Assembly (NCBI GenBank): GCA_033557835.1
Contig: JAWQRO010000438.1
Span: 1 to 38,979, forward strand
Direction: 5' to 3'
Source of the DNA: Helochares maculicollis
Taxonomy: Eukaryota; Arthropoda; Insecta; Coleoptera; Hydrophilidae
Length of the DNA: 38,979 nt
How positions within the stretch are numbered: position 1 is the first letter of the stretch; each line of letters begins with the position of its first letter. The notes beneath the pieces are model-generated. The model did no database searches, was not told where the DNA came from, and saw only the letters and a list, made by a program, of their open reading frames with translations. Positions 22,130 to 30,585 of the stretch are shown here, one piece after another. The translations under genes were made by a program, and so were the position numbers.

Positions 22130-22440
22130 TATCTTGACAGTTCATATATTTGTACATTTTCGTATTACTATATGAAATGAGGTATAGAGAAGGTATTCGG
22201 TTCATGAAACAATTTGACCTCGAGATATTGACGAAACTCCACTGCCATGTTTTGAATGCCCTTGAATCAATTTTGACCATTTTTAAAATACCGTCTGTGT
22301 GTGTAAACACGATAGCGCTCAGACCGTATGAGGTGCAGCGATGATTTATATTTATATTATCGCAAAAACTCTTATGATCGGAGCACCGGAAGGGCCATTT
22401 TTAAAATTTTGAAATTTCTATTTCAGTAGGCTGTGAAAAA
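22130..22440 (+). repeat. Repeat family R2, 5' fragment
   Basis: It starts TTTTCGTATTACTATATGAA (the decayed hairpin) and follows the R2 order: GGTATTCGGTTCATGAAACA, GACCTCGAGATATTGACG, GTGTGTAAACACGATAGCGC, CGTATGAGGTGCAGCGATGA, and CACCGGAAGGGCCATTT. It stops before the tRNA-like part. The same orientation is used by copy B. Confidence 0.75.
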
Positions 22441-22615
22441 AAGACGCTTAACTAAAATCGTATCTCAACATTAAAATAAAATCATTCAAGAAACCGAAGT
22501 TATTATATATTATAGCATCTACAAAACGTGGAAGCTGTCCCTTCGGCGCAGCCCATTCGACCTTCGCTCTCAATTAAAAGCGTCAACCTAAGCTTCTAAC
22601 ATCCAGAAACATAAG
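22436..22615 (+). repeat. Direct repeat, first copy (AAGACGCTTAACTAAAATC block)
   Basis: About 180 bp recur at 23015-23190. Shared sequence includes CGCTTAACTAAAATCGTATC, AATAAAATCATTCAAGAAA, CATCTACAAAACGTG and GCTTCGCTC-like residues, then AATTAAAAGCGTCAACCTAA and GCTTCTAACATCCA. No coding potential is visible. Confidence 0.8.
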
Positions 22616-22728
22616 CGCAGCTACGACGATTTTACAGATGTTAGAAGATAATTTCACTTTCTAGATTAATGATCTTTTCATGTCGACATTCGATTGGAGT
22701 GAATGGTTCTAAAAAATAAAGCAAGTCA

Positions 22729-22820
22729 GATTGAGTATTACTATAATAAGCTATAACTAGCGAAATTAAAACTCCTGCCTTTAGAACGTTTGAAAAACTG
22801 TTCTAAAATAATACTCAATC
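22729..22820. repeat. Short inverted repeat, 12-bp perfect arms
   Basis: GATTGAGTATTA at 22729-22740 is the exact reverse complement of TAATACTCAATC at 22809-22820, with 68 bp between. It could be a small foldback element or chance. Confidence 0.6.
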
Positions 22821-23014
22821 GGTAAATGCTATTTTTGAATTTTCATAAATTCCATATTAAGTAGGCTATGGAATAACATAAGCACTAAACATTGTAAAAT
22901 TTATAACAAGTAGTTTTGTGTTGCGTAAGTGAAACTTTACCGTCACATATTTGATATTTTTCTGTTGCCATAAAAATATGATTTTTCAAGAGAGAAGTTT
23001 CTTTCTATCATCTG

Positions 23015-23283
23015 CAAAAGGCGCTTAACTAAAATCATATCTCAACATAAGAATAAAATCATTCAAGAAAACGAAGTTAATATATATCATCTACAAAACG
23101 TGTAAGCTGCGCCATCGGCACAGCCGATTCGAGCTTCGCTCTTCAATTAAGAGCGTCAATCTGTGCTTCTAACATCCAAAAACTTTCCGCCATTAAGAGC
23201 GTCAACCTATGCTTCTTAAAGTCAAAATCATTCCGCTATTGAGAGCGTCAACCTAAGCTTCTAACATTCAGATATATTCTGCT
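23015..23283 (+). repeat. Direct repeat, second copy, ending in a 46-bp tandem
   Basis: The first 175 bp repeat 22436-22615. The end is then amplified as three units 46 bp apart (starting at 23146, 23192 and 23238), each with ATTAAGAGCGTCAACCTAxG, CTTCTAACATCCA-like residues and a CTTTCCGC-type end. An inverted single copy of the unit lies at about 23413-23475. Confidence 0.8.
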
Positions 23284-23412
23284 ACTAAATGTAACAAACC
23301 TTTGAATAAATTACTCTAAAATAATTACTTCAGCTTCAGCTACTACATTGCTTCAAGTATCAGCAGATGGAGTTACTATGTTGTACAATAAAAGTCTTAT
23401 TTGGCGCTCTTT

Positions 23413-23475
23413 GTAGCGGAATGTTTGGGAATGTTAAAATCATAGGTTGACGCTTTTAATTAAGAGGGAAGCTCG
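23413..23475 (-). repeat. Inverted copy of the 46-bp unit
   Basis: On the minus strand it reads CGAGCTTCCCTCTTAATTAA, AAGCGTCAACCTATG and ATTTTAACATTC, then ATTCCGCTAC. It matches the tandem units at 23128-23283 and faces them. Confidence 0.7.
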
Positions 23476-23479
23476 AATT

Positions 23480-24900
23480 TGTAAATATTAAAAGTTAACT
23501 TTACTTTCTTTCATAATCATATTTTTATGCAAAGTTTCGCTGGCAGTATCATTCAAAACCGTAAGTAAAATCAGATTGAGTCGAGCAGCATTTTGTATCA
23601 GTTTTTGAAACGATTTAAAAGTACGACCGATAATTTTGCTGATAATTTCGGGAATGTTGAGTGGAGACACTCCATAGTTTTTATTGATAGTTATTGCAAA
23701 GTTTTAATTGAATATAATCTAAAGCATAATCTCAAAACACGTTCTTATTGTAGAAGACACACTTTTATTGTAAATATGCATAAATTGTAGCAACATTTCT
23801 TAGGTTCATGATTTTCCTTAAAATCAAAAGATAGCTCATATACCATGTTTGTTATTTTCATATCGAATAGAACAAAGATCTTGGATTCGCATAGAGAAAA
23901 ATAAATAAAGAAAACCAACCTTTCTCACTGAACTATGCTATGAGCGTCACAGCAACTGCCGTTTTCTATTCATTCAAATAATATAAAGATGTGCATATCT
24001 CACGTTCCGTGTTAATATTATGCAGGACGTTATACCAGAAAATACAGCAAGGGTACAATAGGAAAAGAAACGATATGATGCAGCAATAACTACGACGCTA
24101 AGCTATGCTAGGCAATATGCCACAACTCCTCGGCGGTATTGGATCGCTTTATTTCTTATTATATTAAAATCTTAGTCGATCTCTCGCAAGGTCAAGCTCC
24201 GACATCCTCTAATATTCGCAAAAGTCAACTTAATTTAAAGAAACCAGACAGTAATAAAACCTGCAATTGCAATACACAGCTTGCAGTACACTTATCTTGT
24301 CGTTGATCGTTAAGCCTATCTAATTTGTGCAACGTTTAAAATTTTGAAACTATAAAACCTCTAACTAGGGCTCAAAAATCATTGATATGAAATACCTCGA
24401 ATCAACGAAATTATTCAAAAGAAAAAAATAAAAATTGTTAGCGCAATCAAACTTTAATCCCAAAAGCAACTTAAATAAAAAACAAGAGTTCTTCACTTAA
24501 CACTCTCTTATATACACATGTATATTAATAAAGTACCACCGAATTTATATAATTTGAAACCTATATATGATGCAGAAATAGAACTTGTTATACTAACGTA
24601 TCCTTTAATTTACAATCGTCTTTAAATCTATATCCTTTTTCATTTTTAATGCACTAAAAACCATGTGTGGACTGTACGATGAAGGTTACACTTATAGAAA
24701 ACTGCACTTGAGAACAAAAACTTATGAAATATCGGCAGTATGGATAGGAGCAAAAAGGAAGTGATACATATATTTTTATGACTGCTCGTGTCTTGTAATT
24801 CGATGTTATATCACAGTTATTTTCACGTCTCAACTGCTGAAAATTTTTGAAAATATGCGGCTTTATCCAGCAAGGCAAAACGAAGTATCTCAAAATTAGT
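23480..24900. other. AT-rich intergenic sequence, nothing recognised
   Basis: No gene is supported. The short peptide NVEWRHSIVFID (about 23655-23690, plus) resembles one near 17770 on the minus strand. The rest is AT-rich with no nameable element. Confidence 0.3.
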
Positions 24901-24919
24901 AACTTGGCGATAATCCTGA

Positions 24920-25330
24920 TTTGAGATTTTGCTATAAAATATGAAAACAGTTATTGATGAAGTTCAGTAGAAAATCAAATAGCATACAACAATGCCATTG
25001 ATATCAAGAATTTGGGCACACTTAGGAAAATTGTTCAGATAAGCCCAGATATGTAAAATGTCTCGAAGATCTGGACAATACTATAAGACAAGATAGCTGT
25101 TGACCTCTAAAGCACTAACTATAAAATAGCTGTGAAGAGGTACGAAAATTTGAAAACATCTGTCTCATAGCGGTTTGATTCATTATAACGCACCTTAAAA
25201 GCCCACCCAATTTAAACAAGAGCCTCGTGATGTCAAAATGATTAACAAATGACAGTCATCTGCATATACAAGAAACATTTTTAAGACAAGTTCGTTCTGA
25301 ACAATCTTATTATTTCAGATTTGTAGATAT
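24920..25330 (+). repeat. Fragment of an unrecognised decayed coding repeat (R3)
   Basis: The plus-strand peptide NAIDIKNLGTLRKIVQISPD (ending at about 25053) aligns with FNDIDLRNMDIPRTIAKLSP near 31850-31910 when the frames are allowed to shift. At DNA level, AATGCCATTGATATCAAGAA and AAGCCCAGATATGTA are the anchors. TCGAAGATCTGGACAATACT just after it also recalls about 32400. It is broken by stops and I do not know the protein. Confidence 0.45.
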
Positions 25331-25434
25331 TTTCTTGCAACCAAATGTTCCTGAAAAAACTGAAGAACGATCAAGAAAGGAGTGAAAATTTGAAGAATGA
25401 AAAATAATATGAGGGGCATTAGTATATGAAGGGA

Positions 25435-27070
25435 AAGTAGAATATAAGGGTAAGTTAGATTTTGACGACAAATTAGAATATGATAAAAATTAGATTAGGA
25501 GAGAAATTAGATTATGAAGAGAACTGAGATTATGAAGCGAAATTAGATTATGACAAGAAATTAGATTGTCGAGAGAAACTAGATTCTGGGCGGAAAATAG
25601 AGTGTGAAGAGAAATTAGATTGTGGAGAAAAAAATAGATTACGAAGAGAAGTTATGCTGGCATATTAAAATATGATGACAAATTGTGAAGAGTAGTTAAA
25701 TTATGAAGACAAGCGATTGTGAAACAAAATTAAAACATGACAGAATTAGATTATGACAACAAATTAGATTGTGAAGAGAAACTAGAAATTGTGGAAAAAA
25801 TTAGGTATTATGAAGAGAAATCAGATTGTGAAGAAAAATTATATTATGAAGAAAAATTAGATTATGACAAGAAATTAGATTATGACGAGAAATTAAAATA
25901 TGGCGAAAAATTAGATTATGACGACAAATTGCTTTGTGAAGATAAATTAGAATATAAAGCGAAATTAGATTATTAAGATAAATTACATTATGATTAGAGA
26001 TTAGATTATGACAAGAAATTAGATTGTGAAGAGAAGCTAGATAATGAAGAGAAATTAGATTGTGTAGAGAAATTAAATTGCGGAAAGAAGTTAGATTATG
26101 AAAGGAAATTAGATTATAAAGAGAAATTAGGTTATAAAGACAAATTAGATTACGAAGCGAAATTAGATTATGACAAGAAATTAGCCTGTGAAGAAAAATT
26201 AGATTAGGAAGAAAAATTAGATTATGACAAGGAATTAGATTATGACGATAAATTACTTTGTGAAGAGAAATTAGATTACGGAGAGCGAGTACATTATAAA
26301 GAGATATTAGAGAGAAGCTAGATTAAAAAGCAAAATTAGATTATGAGAAGAAATTAGAGTGTGGAAAAAAGCTAGATAATGAAGAGAAATAAGATTGCGG
26401 AGACCGATTAGATTACGAAGAGAAATTAGATTGTGAAGAAAAATTAAATTGCGGAAAAAAGTTTGATTATGAAACGAAATTAGATTATGAAGAGAAATTA
26501 GGTTGTAAAAAAATTAGATTACGAAGCGAAATTGGATCATGACAAGAAATTACAATGTGAAGGGAAATTAGATTATGACAAGAAATTAAATTGTGAAGAA
26601 AAGCTAGATAATGAAGAGAAATTAGATTGTGGAGAGCGATTAGATTATGAAGGGCAACTAGACTATAAAGAGAAATTAGGTTGTAAAAAAATTAGATTAC
26701 GAAACGAAATTAGATTATGACAAGAAACTAAACTGTGAGGAGAAATTAGATTACAAGAAGAAGATAGATTTTGAGGAGAAATTAGATTGTGGAGAGAGAT
26801 TATATTACGAAAAGAAGTTAGATTAAGAAGCGAAATTAAAATATGGCGAGAAATTAGATTGTGATGAGAAATTAGTTTGTAGAGAGAAACTACATAATGA
26901 AAAGAACTTAGATCGTGGAGAGAAATTAGATTATGAAGAGAAATTAAACTATGAAGAGAAATTAGATTACGAAGAGAAACTAGATTATGAATAGAAATTA
27001 GATTATGAAGAGAAATTAGATTGTAGAGAGAAACGACATTATAAAGAGAAACTAGATTATAAAGAGAATT
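25435..27070 (+). repeat. 18-bp minisatellite array, about 90 units, peptide frame EEKLDY
   Basis: The unit is 18 bp, consensus GAAGAGAAATTAGATTAT, reading Glu-Glu-Lys-Leu-Asp-Tyr on the plus strand. Common variants are TGT (Cys) at the last codon, GACAAG (Asp-Lys) and GGAGAG at the first two, and CTA for Leu. The peptide frame stays open for 79 codons at 25737-25976 and 62 codons at 26532-26720, then breaks through stops (Tyr to stop) and small indels. A higher-order period of about 177 bp is visible: AAATTAGGTTGTAAAAAAAT starts at both 26496 and 26673, and an older form at 26124. The 185-codon minus-strand frame (26663-27220) is only the antisense of the array. Confidence 0.9.
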
Positions 27071-27424
27071 AGCAAAAAACCGGAATGTGGGGAAAACTTG
27101 AATATAATTAAAACCTTGGAATATAAGCAAAGAAGATTCAGCAAAATAACGAACGAACTTGAGGTGAACTATATTCAATTGTTGCACGATAATTAAAACA
27201 CTGGATAGTAGACTAATCAAGTAAATAATTAGGCTTACAAAGACAGTTTTTTTGTTTTTCGGGCCCTCAACTACCTTTTTTAGGTGCCATCCACGAAAAT
27301 TTGAGACAATTATTATAGATTATGGGGCGAGCTAGTAACTCTTAGAGTTTCCAGAAGCTTCATTTGTAAGTGTTCATTTCCATAGTTGTGATTTGTGAAA
27401 ATTTTTTCGATTGCAAAGTACTTC
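27071..27424. other. Spacer after the 18-bp array
   Basis: AT-rich with no recognised feature. Confidence 0.35.
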
Positions 27425-27535
27425 CAACCTTGTAACTTTCTGAAGAAATGCATTCTGAAGAAATGCTTTCTGAATAAATGCATTCTGCAGAAACACATTC
27501 TGCAAAAATATATTCTGACGAAATGCATTCTTAAG
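27425..27535 (+). repeat. 15-bp minisatellite, about seven units
   Basis: The unit is ATTCTGAAGAAATGC with substitutions (TTTCTGAATAAATGC, ATTCTGCAGAAACAC, ATTCTGCAAAAATAT, ATTCTGACGAAATGC). One frame of the plus strand reads Ser-Glu-Glu-Met-His-type pentapeptides. The minus-strand frame at 27313-27618 is its antisense. Confidence 0.85.
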
Positions 27536-27980
27536 AGATATGTGCGAAGTTTATATTTCCGAAGAGTCTGATTATTGAGAGTAGTTTTCTGATGACTGTC
27601 CGACAAACAAATTGACAATAGGACGATTGATTTCTGGTAAGTACGTATTCGATGACTGATTTCATGGAAAGTAGTAAACTAACGAATGGTTTTCATGGAA
27701 ATATCTTGGTAGACAATTTTTTTAGAGAAGTTTAGTGAACTCACACATTGAGCTTTTTTGCTATCGATTGGTACATTGACGATATCTTCTTATTCAATAA
27801 TCATGCCTATTTAAAATGCAGATTTTGCAGTTTTCTACATCTTTGTCTGGTCTTCCATAAAGAGTTGCACACGTTTCTATGCTATTATGCAGTATAAAAT
27901 TAAATTAAAATTGATATTAGTAGATTGTCAAGATTGCAACATAATTCTTCAGGATACTGATCTATCACTAGCTCGCAAGA
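27536..27980. other. Spacer between two minisatellites
   Basis: No gene is seen. The ends of the stretch carry short diverged relatives of the neighbouring repeats. Confidence 0.3.
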
Positions 27981-27984
27981 ACTC

Positions 27985-28115
27985 CATAACTATCTTCAGG
28001 ATTTTAGAAGGGCTCTTCAGGATTTCAACAGGACTCTTCAGGATTTCAGCAGAACTTTTCAGGATTTTAGTAGGGCTTTTCAGAATTTCTGCAAGACCTT
28101 TCAGCATTTATAGAA
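27985..28115 (+). repeat. 21-bp minisatellite, about six units, peptide frame LFRISxG
   Basis: The unit is like CTCTTCAGGATTTCAACAGG plus A, repeated with a 21-bp period. It stays open on the plus strand as Leu-Phe-Arg-Ile-Ser/Leu-x-Gly within the frame 27887-28120. Weak CAGGAT echoes continue to about 28280. Confidence 0.85.
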
Positions 28116-28299
28116 TTTGAGAATTATCTAATTTTCAAAAGTATTCTGCAGGATATACTATATAAGATGTCAAGATTTTAACATAACAGGCTTTCTTTGA
28201 ATGCTTTGAATTGTAAGTTTTCAAGACTTTGACGTTGTTCTCAAGGATTTATATTCTCTACTGCTTAACTGAATCCTTCAGAATTATTATTCTTGACGC

Positions 28300-28710
28300 T
28301 GTTTCTTAAAAGAATAAATATGATTCATATTGATTTCAAGATGTTAATAAATTCTCGTCTTTTGCTCGACGAAATGGTGACTAAGATCACTTGCGCTGCA
28401 AGTGATTTGATAAGCTTTACCAGTTTGTGCTTATTCATTATTTGTTTGATGTGTTCGAATGTGCGTTCTCTTAGAACTTTCTGCAACATTGAATACCTGA
28501 AGCCACTTATATTTTCAGTTAAACTGGTATCTGATAACGACTTGGTTACTTGGAAAAAAATTAAAAATTGTGTAGGTACTTCCGGTGGTCTTACAAGTCG
28601 ATACACATCTAGCATTTTGTCATAATATCCGTATGCCAACTGTCAGCTCAAACGTTCTAAGTGCTATCATGGCTACGCAAATAGACATAGCAAAACGCGC
28701 TTTATAGCTC
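28300..28710 (-). repeat. Repeat family R2, diverged fragment
   Basis: On the minus strand: AGAACGTTTGAGCTGACAGT, ATACGGATATTATGACAAAA, then GACTTGTAAGACCACCGGAA and GTACCTAC. This follows the middle part of R2 (compare GGCATGTAGGACCATCGGAA and GTACC near 33740). The similarity fades past about 28500. The two opposite frames here (28293-28625 plus, 28325-28639 minus) are therefore repeat-derived. Confidence 0.6.
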
Positions 28711-30550
28711 GTCTCGAACAATGGCAAACTATCTAAGATGCCAAACGAATAAAATGTTGAAACAATAAACCATCAATGCAAGTTTTAAAAATCGTCGATT
28801 AAATACGAAAATTATCAAAACATAACCAATAGCAAGTGCAATCAAACCAAAGTCTCAAACGCAAGTTCAATAAAAATGAAGAGTCCCAACGAAACATTCT
28901 AATCTTTACTATATTTAATCAAAGGATATGTACACTACACATGCATAGATTAGGTGTGAAATTTCTTTATCGCCGGCAATTAATTAATTCCAAGTAACAA
29001 ACACGCTGCATACATCAAACTAAGTATTTTAGGCTGCGCCTATCAATATAATTTACACACCGAATATAAAAATATAAATATATCTATCTGTATACGATAC
29101 GGATAGAAAACTTGACTGCATGTATCTAATAGTTTGCTTTCAACACACATACAAGCCAACGATGCTAATTTGCTCATGCCATTAGCATAAACTTGTCGTT
29201 TGTATTATTTTTATTACGATATTATACCGTGGCTCAGTGAAAATCGAATAGTTTTTGATGATTGTTATAACCTACTGGCGCCCAAAATTCACCTTGGTTC
29301 TACGTTAAGCTGTCTCATTTAATATTCAATTTTAAAAATAAATACCCAGCAACTGTCCGTATAAATTGCTGGATGTATCGAAAACACATAAATCCCTCCC
29401 CACTCTCCCAAAATATCTATTTTTAATCCTTTGTATTTTACACACGAAATAGAGATTACAGCTACAGATTTTTTAAGTAAGGAAGAATTTTGGCATATAA
29501 ATTCTAACTATATTTACAAATGACGTTAGGAAAAGCAATTTCATCAGCTGTCAGGAGTAACAGTAGGTACCAAGCTGTCTCTTTATTGGATAACAGTTTT
29601 ATTTTGGTGCTGGAAAGCAATTTGGCTCAAAAAACACCAGTTCTCCTTGCCTAACCAACTTTTCTCTTTGTTGGTCCTTTGCAAGATGCTCAAGACAAAG
29701 GAGTCGATTAGGATTAAGTCATAGTTATTTTCCCGGCGCATTCGCCGTGCCGCAAGCATAAAGAGAAAAGTTGACCCCTTGTGGATCTTCTCCTTAAACT
29801 TCTCTCACACGGATAATTTTAGGATGGCTTTAATTAAGAGGGCTGCAGCCATAAATATTGTTGGTGTGGCTGCTTAAAACAGATGCATGACTTATCTGGA
29901 GTAAGTTCCAAATTAAAACCACCTCTTCTACTTCTTCTCCTCGGGATTCGTAATGCTCCTTTGACTACTAATTTAAAAATACACCCGTGAGCCATCCCAA
30001 GTTCAACTCGGCACTTGGAGCATAAAGTACGTGTTGTTAAATAAAATGAGATTAATAACGTTTTTACGAGGACGCTTAAATTGGGCGCATGCTTATGCAC
30101 TTGTCTTTTGATGTGCGATATCGGGGGATATTAGAGTTGGGATTGTAACTCATTCGAAACGCATTAGTCGATAAAAATAAGATCGCAGAATGCGACGGTG
30201 AAATGAAATAAAAGGCATCCGTCGAGGAGCAACCAGCCCTCCCCGTCTTGATAATTTCCACGCAAGAACGAGCATCCACTCCTCGCACTCATATCTCTTA
30301 CAAAACATCTAAAACTGTAACTTAACCAGACCCCATCATGCGCCGAAACTTTTGTTTTTTCTTCGTCTTTCCCTTTTCTCTTTTTTTGTATCAAACAGGA
30401 CACGCAAAGTTTTACATTTCCGTGAGAAACATGACAATTTGGCTACTACGTGCCCGGCCAGACGCGCAGCGAAATTTCGGAACCGGAAAATGGATAGAGT
30501 TTCATCTCGGGGTGTTGAATTTCTTGCCGGAGAATTCCGGTCGAGTGGAA
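28711..30550. other. Region downstream of the minus-strand gene, no firm feature
   Basis: 28.7-29.5 kb is AT-rich and empty. From about 29.6 kb the composition is richer in GC and short frames appear on both strands (29834-30100, 30076-30288 and 30164-30403 minus; 30338-30565 plus). None fits a family I know. A minus-strand frame ending at a TAA at 29601-29599 (peptide DQQREKLVRQGELVFFEPNC, then FPAPK) is followed 12 bp later by AATAAA. It could be a more distant last exon of the minus-strand gene, but its phase does not fit exon 4 at its better acceptor sites. Confidence 0.3.
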
Positions 30551-30554
30551 GAAT

Positions 30555-30585
30555 TTAATTTTTAAATTTGACCTTCGGGTAACCT
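30555..30585 (-). CDS. Candidate last exon (exon 5) of the C2orf81-like gene
   Basis: The minus strand has CTTACGGCATCTCAG just before 30585, 116 bp after the exon 4 donor. Using it, the split codon becomes AGA and the frame reads GYPKVKFKN then TAA (30557-30555), with an ATTAAA overlapping the stop. The tail is very short and basic. The acceptor tract is only moderate, so another exon further left is possible. Confidence 0.35.

Noticed and set aside
26663..27220. A 185-codon minus-strand open frame rich in NLISLHNLIS repeats
   Set aside because: It is mostly the antisense of the 18-bp minisatellite; its regular peptide follows from the DNA repeat and the ATG region has no promoter or family match.
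25435..28115. CRISPR array or other direct-repeat/spacer system
   Set aside because: The repeats are contiguous, without unique spacers, and the window is eukaryotic.
29599..29690. Protein-like minus-strand ending (DQQREKLVRQGELVFFEPNC...) with AATAAA
   Set aside because: Kept only as an alternative last exon: with exon 4's split codon, its better acceptor sites give a different frame, and no intermediate exon was found to fix the phase.
30164..30403. Minus-strand frame of 79 codons that could follow exon 4 in phase through TTACAGTTTTAG
   Set aside because: Cys/Phe/Leu-rich residues unlike the rest of the protein, a weak polypyrimidine tract and no ending signal; the nearer acceptor at 30586 fits better.
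30338..30565. Plus-strand frame of 75 codons and a GTAAGTATG donor-like site at 30596
   Set aside because: The frame has a hydrophobic start that could mimic a signal peptide, but it stops before the donor. The site lies next to the minus-strand gene end and nothing downstream continues it.
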